Shown here piece by piece: positions 62,099-64,000 of a DNA stretch of 64,000 nt. The number at the start of each line of letters is the position of its first letter. The first letter of the stretch is position 1. A program made the position numbers and the translations under genes. Source of the DNA: an uncultured bacterium (GTDB taxonomy: Bacteria; Armatimonadota; UBA5829); contig CALJES010000001.1 of the NCBI GenBank assembly GCA_938074205.1, positions 147,101 through 211,100 on the forward strand. The letters run 5' to 3'. The notes beneath the pieces were generated by a model that was given only the letters and a program-made list of their open reading frames with translations, made no database searches and was not told the origin of the DNA.

Positions 62099-63759
62099 TA
62101 TCCACGGCCCCCCTTCGGAGAAAGTACGTGCGACGCCACGCAACCACGTTTGAGATACTGCGTAGATGTGCACCGCAAACAGTGCGTGCACTTCTCTGGA
62201 AGTATTGATAGACGCCCTTGGCTGATGTAAATGGCGCCGTTCGGACAAAACGCTACACAGGCCCCACAGCCGACACACACTTGCCACTTCCGCAACTGCC
62301 TCATTATGGAACGCTGTAATGTTACGCGACGCCTCTCGGTTAGCAAAGTGATCCGAAGTATACCTCGTCCTCTTAAGTGCCTTAAAAGAAACAACGGCTC
62401 CCCGTTAATCCCATCCGCTGCGTAGCGCGGGAACTCCTCTGGAGACGGAAGAGTTCTAATCCTTCCAAACGGAACTAGGAAATCTAGGTACCCATCTTCC
62501 TTGCCATCACAGTCGACAGTGAAGGACTGATTGTCCGCATCGCACGGGTAAGACTTGAAATAAGCGACTGGCCGCACGGCGCCGCCGCGAGCCTTCCATG
62601 CCCCAGACACTACATAGTCCCAGGGATCGTCTTTGCCAGCGAACCGTGCGTCCTCCAACAGCAAACGCTCCCAATCTTCAAGTCGGATGTCCCTCCAACC
62701 GTCGCTTGATTCGGCAGCAAGGTACCTTATCAAATTCTCTGAGTGAACATTATTCATGGGACAGTACAGGCAGCCAACCCTGCTAAACCCTTTCTCATAG
62801 GCGTCATTTATGGGTATGCGGCGTGTTACAATGTACGCCCAAACGTCAACATCGCGCCAATCTATTATCGGCTCGACACTTACTTGCTGGGGTATCTTTG
62901 GATTTACATTTATTCTCTCTCGATTCCGCCGGCGGACCGACTCCACCCTTCGTATCCCCTCGAAGTTGAGCACACGCCTGCCAAATTGATCGATTGCTTC
63001 CCTGATCGGAACGGATTTGAAAACAGTGCAACACCAGCGAACGATCCTGCTGGGCGTACCAAGCATCTTGCACATGTCGAACCAGCCCACTTCAGCTCGA
63101 GCTTCTCTGAAAGGCACTTGGGGGTTAGTTTTCTTGAAGCTCCTAATGAACTGGTACGTGTCAGGAAACTCTATAGTCGTATCCCCAAAAATGTGCAACA
63201 CGTCTTCACGGCCCAGTGCTCTGCGAACCAAGTAAGAAACTAAGGAACTGTCCTTGCCCCCGCTGAAAGATACGATGGGCATGTGATCAGCGTGAGACGC
63301 GCTCACCGTACGAATGAAGTCGATAGCTTCCTGCTCCAGGAAATTAAGGTAGGCCTTGTTTGCGGACTCCAGCGCGCGAACCCAATCCTCTAAGTCCTCA
63401 AAGACTCTCTCGCGCCCTAGCAATTCTTCTGGCGTCGCATAAATCCGCGCTAGTTTTGGCCGAGGATTAGTTGTCAGTCGCAATAACCGTCTGCCTCGCC
63501 ACCACAACGTTGTGTGACGTGCCCAAAGTTCGCCCACGTAGTTTGGAATAGGATAATTCAGACGCCCTGCCAAATACTCCGCTTCACCGGCGAAAACCGG
63601 TCTCAGATCGGCGCACGTTGCGCGACCGCTATTCCCACATTTCTCGCATTCGCCACCTAGTATCGGAACACAACAGTTCTCACACCAAGCCACCTTTCGT
63701 CTGGTTGCACAGAATCCATTTGTCTCTCCAAGGGCAGTTCGAAACACAACAGTTCTCAC
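62095..63759 (-). CDS. brxP: BrxP-like PAPS-reductase-family protein with zinc ribbon and ferredoxin domains
   Basis: 554 residues as read from GTG 63759. It has an N-terminal zinc-ribbon AWCENCCVPILGGECEKCGN (residues 25-44) and a PP-loop ATPase/PAPS-reductase domain with IVSFSGGKDSSLVSYLV (PP motif 166-171), FGDTTIEFPDTYQFI, RWCCTVFKSVPI and VGCLYCPMNNVHS. A C-terminal 2[4Fe-4S]-like ferredoxin domain contains CVGCGACVAFCPNGAIY and CTHCLRC (about 495-540). The DndC-like combination suggests sulfur transfer to DNA (phosphorothioation) instead of methylation; that is inference. The 5' end lies in a 76/77-bp tandem duplication. The true start is uncertain: GTG 63759 has AAGGTG 5 nt upstream, but it reads through a copy in a frame that the original start probably did not use. 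Confidence 0.8.
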   Translation of the reverse strand: MRTVVFRTALGETNGFCATRRKVAWCENCCVPILGGECEKCGNSGRATCADLRPVFAGEAEYLAGRLNYPIPNYVGELWARHTTLWWRGRRLLRLTTNPRPKLARIYATPEELLGRERVFEDLEDWVRALESANKAYLNFLEQEAIDFIRTVSASHADHMPIVSFSGGKDSSLVSYLVRRALGREDVLHIFGDTTIEFPDTYQFIRSFKKTNPQVPFREARAEVGWFDMCKMLGTPSRIVRWCCTVFKSVPIREAIDQFGRRVLNFEGIRRVESVRRRNRERINVNPKIPQQVSVEPIIDWRDVDVWAYIVTRRIPINDAYEKGFSRVGCLYCPMNNVHSENLIRYLAAESSDGWRDIRLEDWERLLLEDARFAGKDDPWDYVVSGAWKARGGAVRPVAYFKSYPCDADNQSFTVDCDGKEDGYLDFLVPFGRIRTLPSPEEFPRYAADGINGEPLFLLRHLRGRGILRITLLTERRRVTLQRSIMRQLRKWQVCVGCGACVAFCPNGAIYISQGRLSILPEKCTHCLRCTSTQYLKRGCVASHVLSPKGGRGY

Positions 63760-63815
63760 ACCAAGTCACCTTTCGTCTTGGTTGCACAGAATCCATTTGT
63801 CTCTCCAAGGGCAGT
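63663..63815. repeat. Imperfect tandem duplication (76/77 bp) at the brxP 5' end
   Basis: Copy 1 63663-63738 and copy 2 63739-63815 differ at two substitutions and one T indel (CGTCTGG versus CGTCTTGG on the plus strand). In copy 2 a GGAGA-spaced ATG (minus strand) could be the original brxP start, overlapping the end of the upstream ORF. Confidence 0.9.
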
Positions 63816-64000
63816 ACTGTCCAGCATTTTTCCTAAGAATCGGGCTGTTTACAACCAGCCCTTTCTGCTGGAGCTCTTGTTTCGCATCAACGGCAGTTGC
63901 ATAAGCCACTGCGAACTTCAACATCAGAGGATCAGAAAGTAGGAGTCGAGCAAAATGTCTGGCGTCCATCGACCTCTTGAGATATTTGTAATAACCAAAT
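63766..64000 (-). CDS. Partial protein upstream of brxP, 5' end outside window
   Basis: An open frame of 77 visible residues running off the right edge and stopping at 63766-63768 inside repeat copy 2. It reads DARHFARLLLSDPLML, then FAVAYATAVDAKQELQQKG and LVVNSPILRKNAGQ, then CPWRDKWILCNQDER. The segment with a helical run followed by GLVVNSPILRKN is reminiscent of P27-type phage terminase small subunits, but the match is short and by eye only. An in-frame ATG exists at 63969; the frame is open beyond it. Its relation to the BREX operon (first gene or neighbour) cannot be judged. Confidence 0.45.
   Translation of the reverse strand, partial: FGYYKYLKRSMDARHFARLLLSDPLMLKFAVAYATAVDAKQELQQKGLVVNSPILRKNAGQYCPWRDKWILCNQDER

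Noticed and set aside
62099..62287. Upstream start of the DUF4007 gene at 62287
   Set aside because: It would overlap the conserved ferredoxin end of brxP by nearly 190 nt; TTG 62098 with TTGA overlap fits the operon style.
63663..63815. Duplication as a recombination site or CRISPR-like repeat
   Set aside because: Only two copies, directly adjacent without spacer, overlapping coding sequence; a simple tandem duplication explains it.
1..64000. CRISPR array or cas genes
   Set aside because: No regularly spaced repeats were seen; the Cas4-like nuclease stands alone.

Overview
The window reads as chromosome from a diderm (outer-membrane) bacterium of roughly 50% G+C. It encodes a BamA-type barrel protein, a TamB, prepilin-like proteins and long secreted multidomain proteins, next to ordinary bacterial housekeeping operons. 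The style (TMTC/PMT-like TPR glycosyltransferases, DNRLRE and Fn3 secreted proteins sharing a C-terminal module) would suit Armatimonadota or another thinly sampled diderm phylum, but no marker here proves the lineage.

Layout. 1-6 kb: minus-strand cluster of three paralogous membrane glycosyltransferases with TPR tails around a GT2 glycosyltransferase. 6-9.3 kb: Fe-S PD-(D/E)XK nuclease, TspO, ferredoxin, thioredoxin reductase, tRNA-Gly. 9.5-12.4 kb: large secreted DNRLRE/Fn3 protein. 12.7-16.2 kb: ttcA-like gene followed by three prepilin-like genes. 16.3-24.1 kb: envelope operon lipB-tamB-ECF sigma-bamA. 24.4-29 kb: histidine phosphatase, a repeat-containing secreted protein whose signal-peptide region carries an in-frame TAA, and a zinc-ribbon membrane protein. 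29.1-34.5 kb: CDF transporter, then the overlapping operon hisC-aroF-tyrA-cmk-plsC. 34.6-41.9 kb: minus-strand operon gmk-coaBC-metK-priA-def-fmt behind a strong promoter and a leader of about 280 nt. 42-44.4 kb: decayed island with an IS256-family relic and a multiply frameshifted uronate-isomerase-like pseudogene. 44.7-53.1 kb: sulfatase, tRNA-Gln, a 1,663-residue secreted protein and a secreted GH-A-type glycosidase.

53.5 kb to the window end: a translationally coupled minus-strand defence operon that best fits BREX type 4. The order is brxP (PAPS-reductase/DndC-like with zinc-ribbon and ferredoxin domains), a DUF4007 protein, a small BrxF-like protein with a degenerate P-loop, brxC/pglY, pglZ and a short brxL. 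No methyltransferase gene is present. The 5' end of brxP carries an imperfect 76/77-bp tandem duplication that rewires the start of the gene. The promoter of this operon lies beyond the right edge.

Promoters of the sigma-70 type (TTGACN-N17-TATANT) are easy to see in front of both tRNAs, gmk, lipB, the CDF gene and two secreted-protein genes, so the housekeeping sigma factor is conventional. Three secreted proteins of different architecture share a C-terminal twin OB-like module, the most novel-looking protein feature outside the defence operon.
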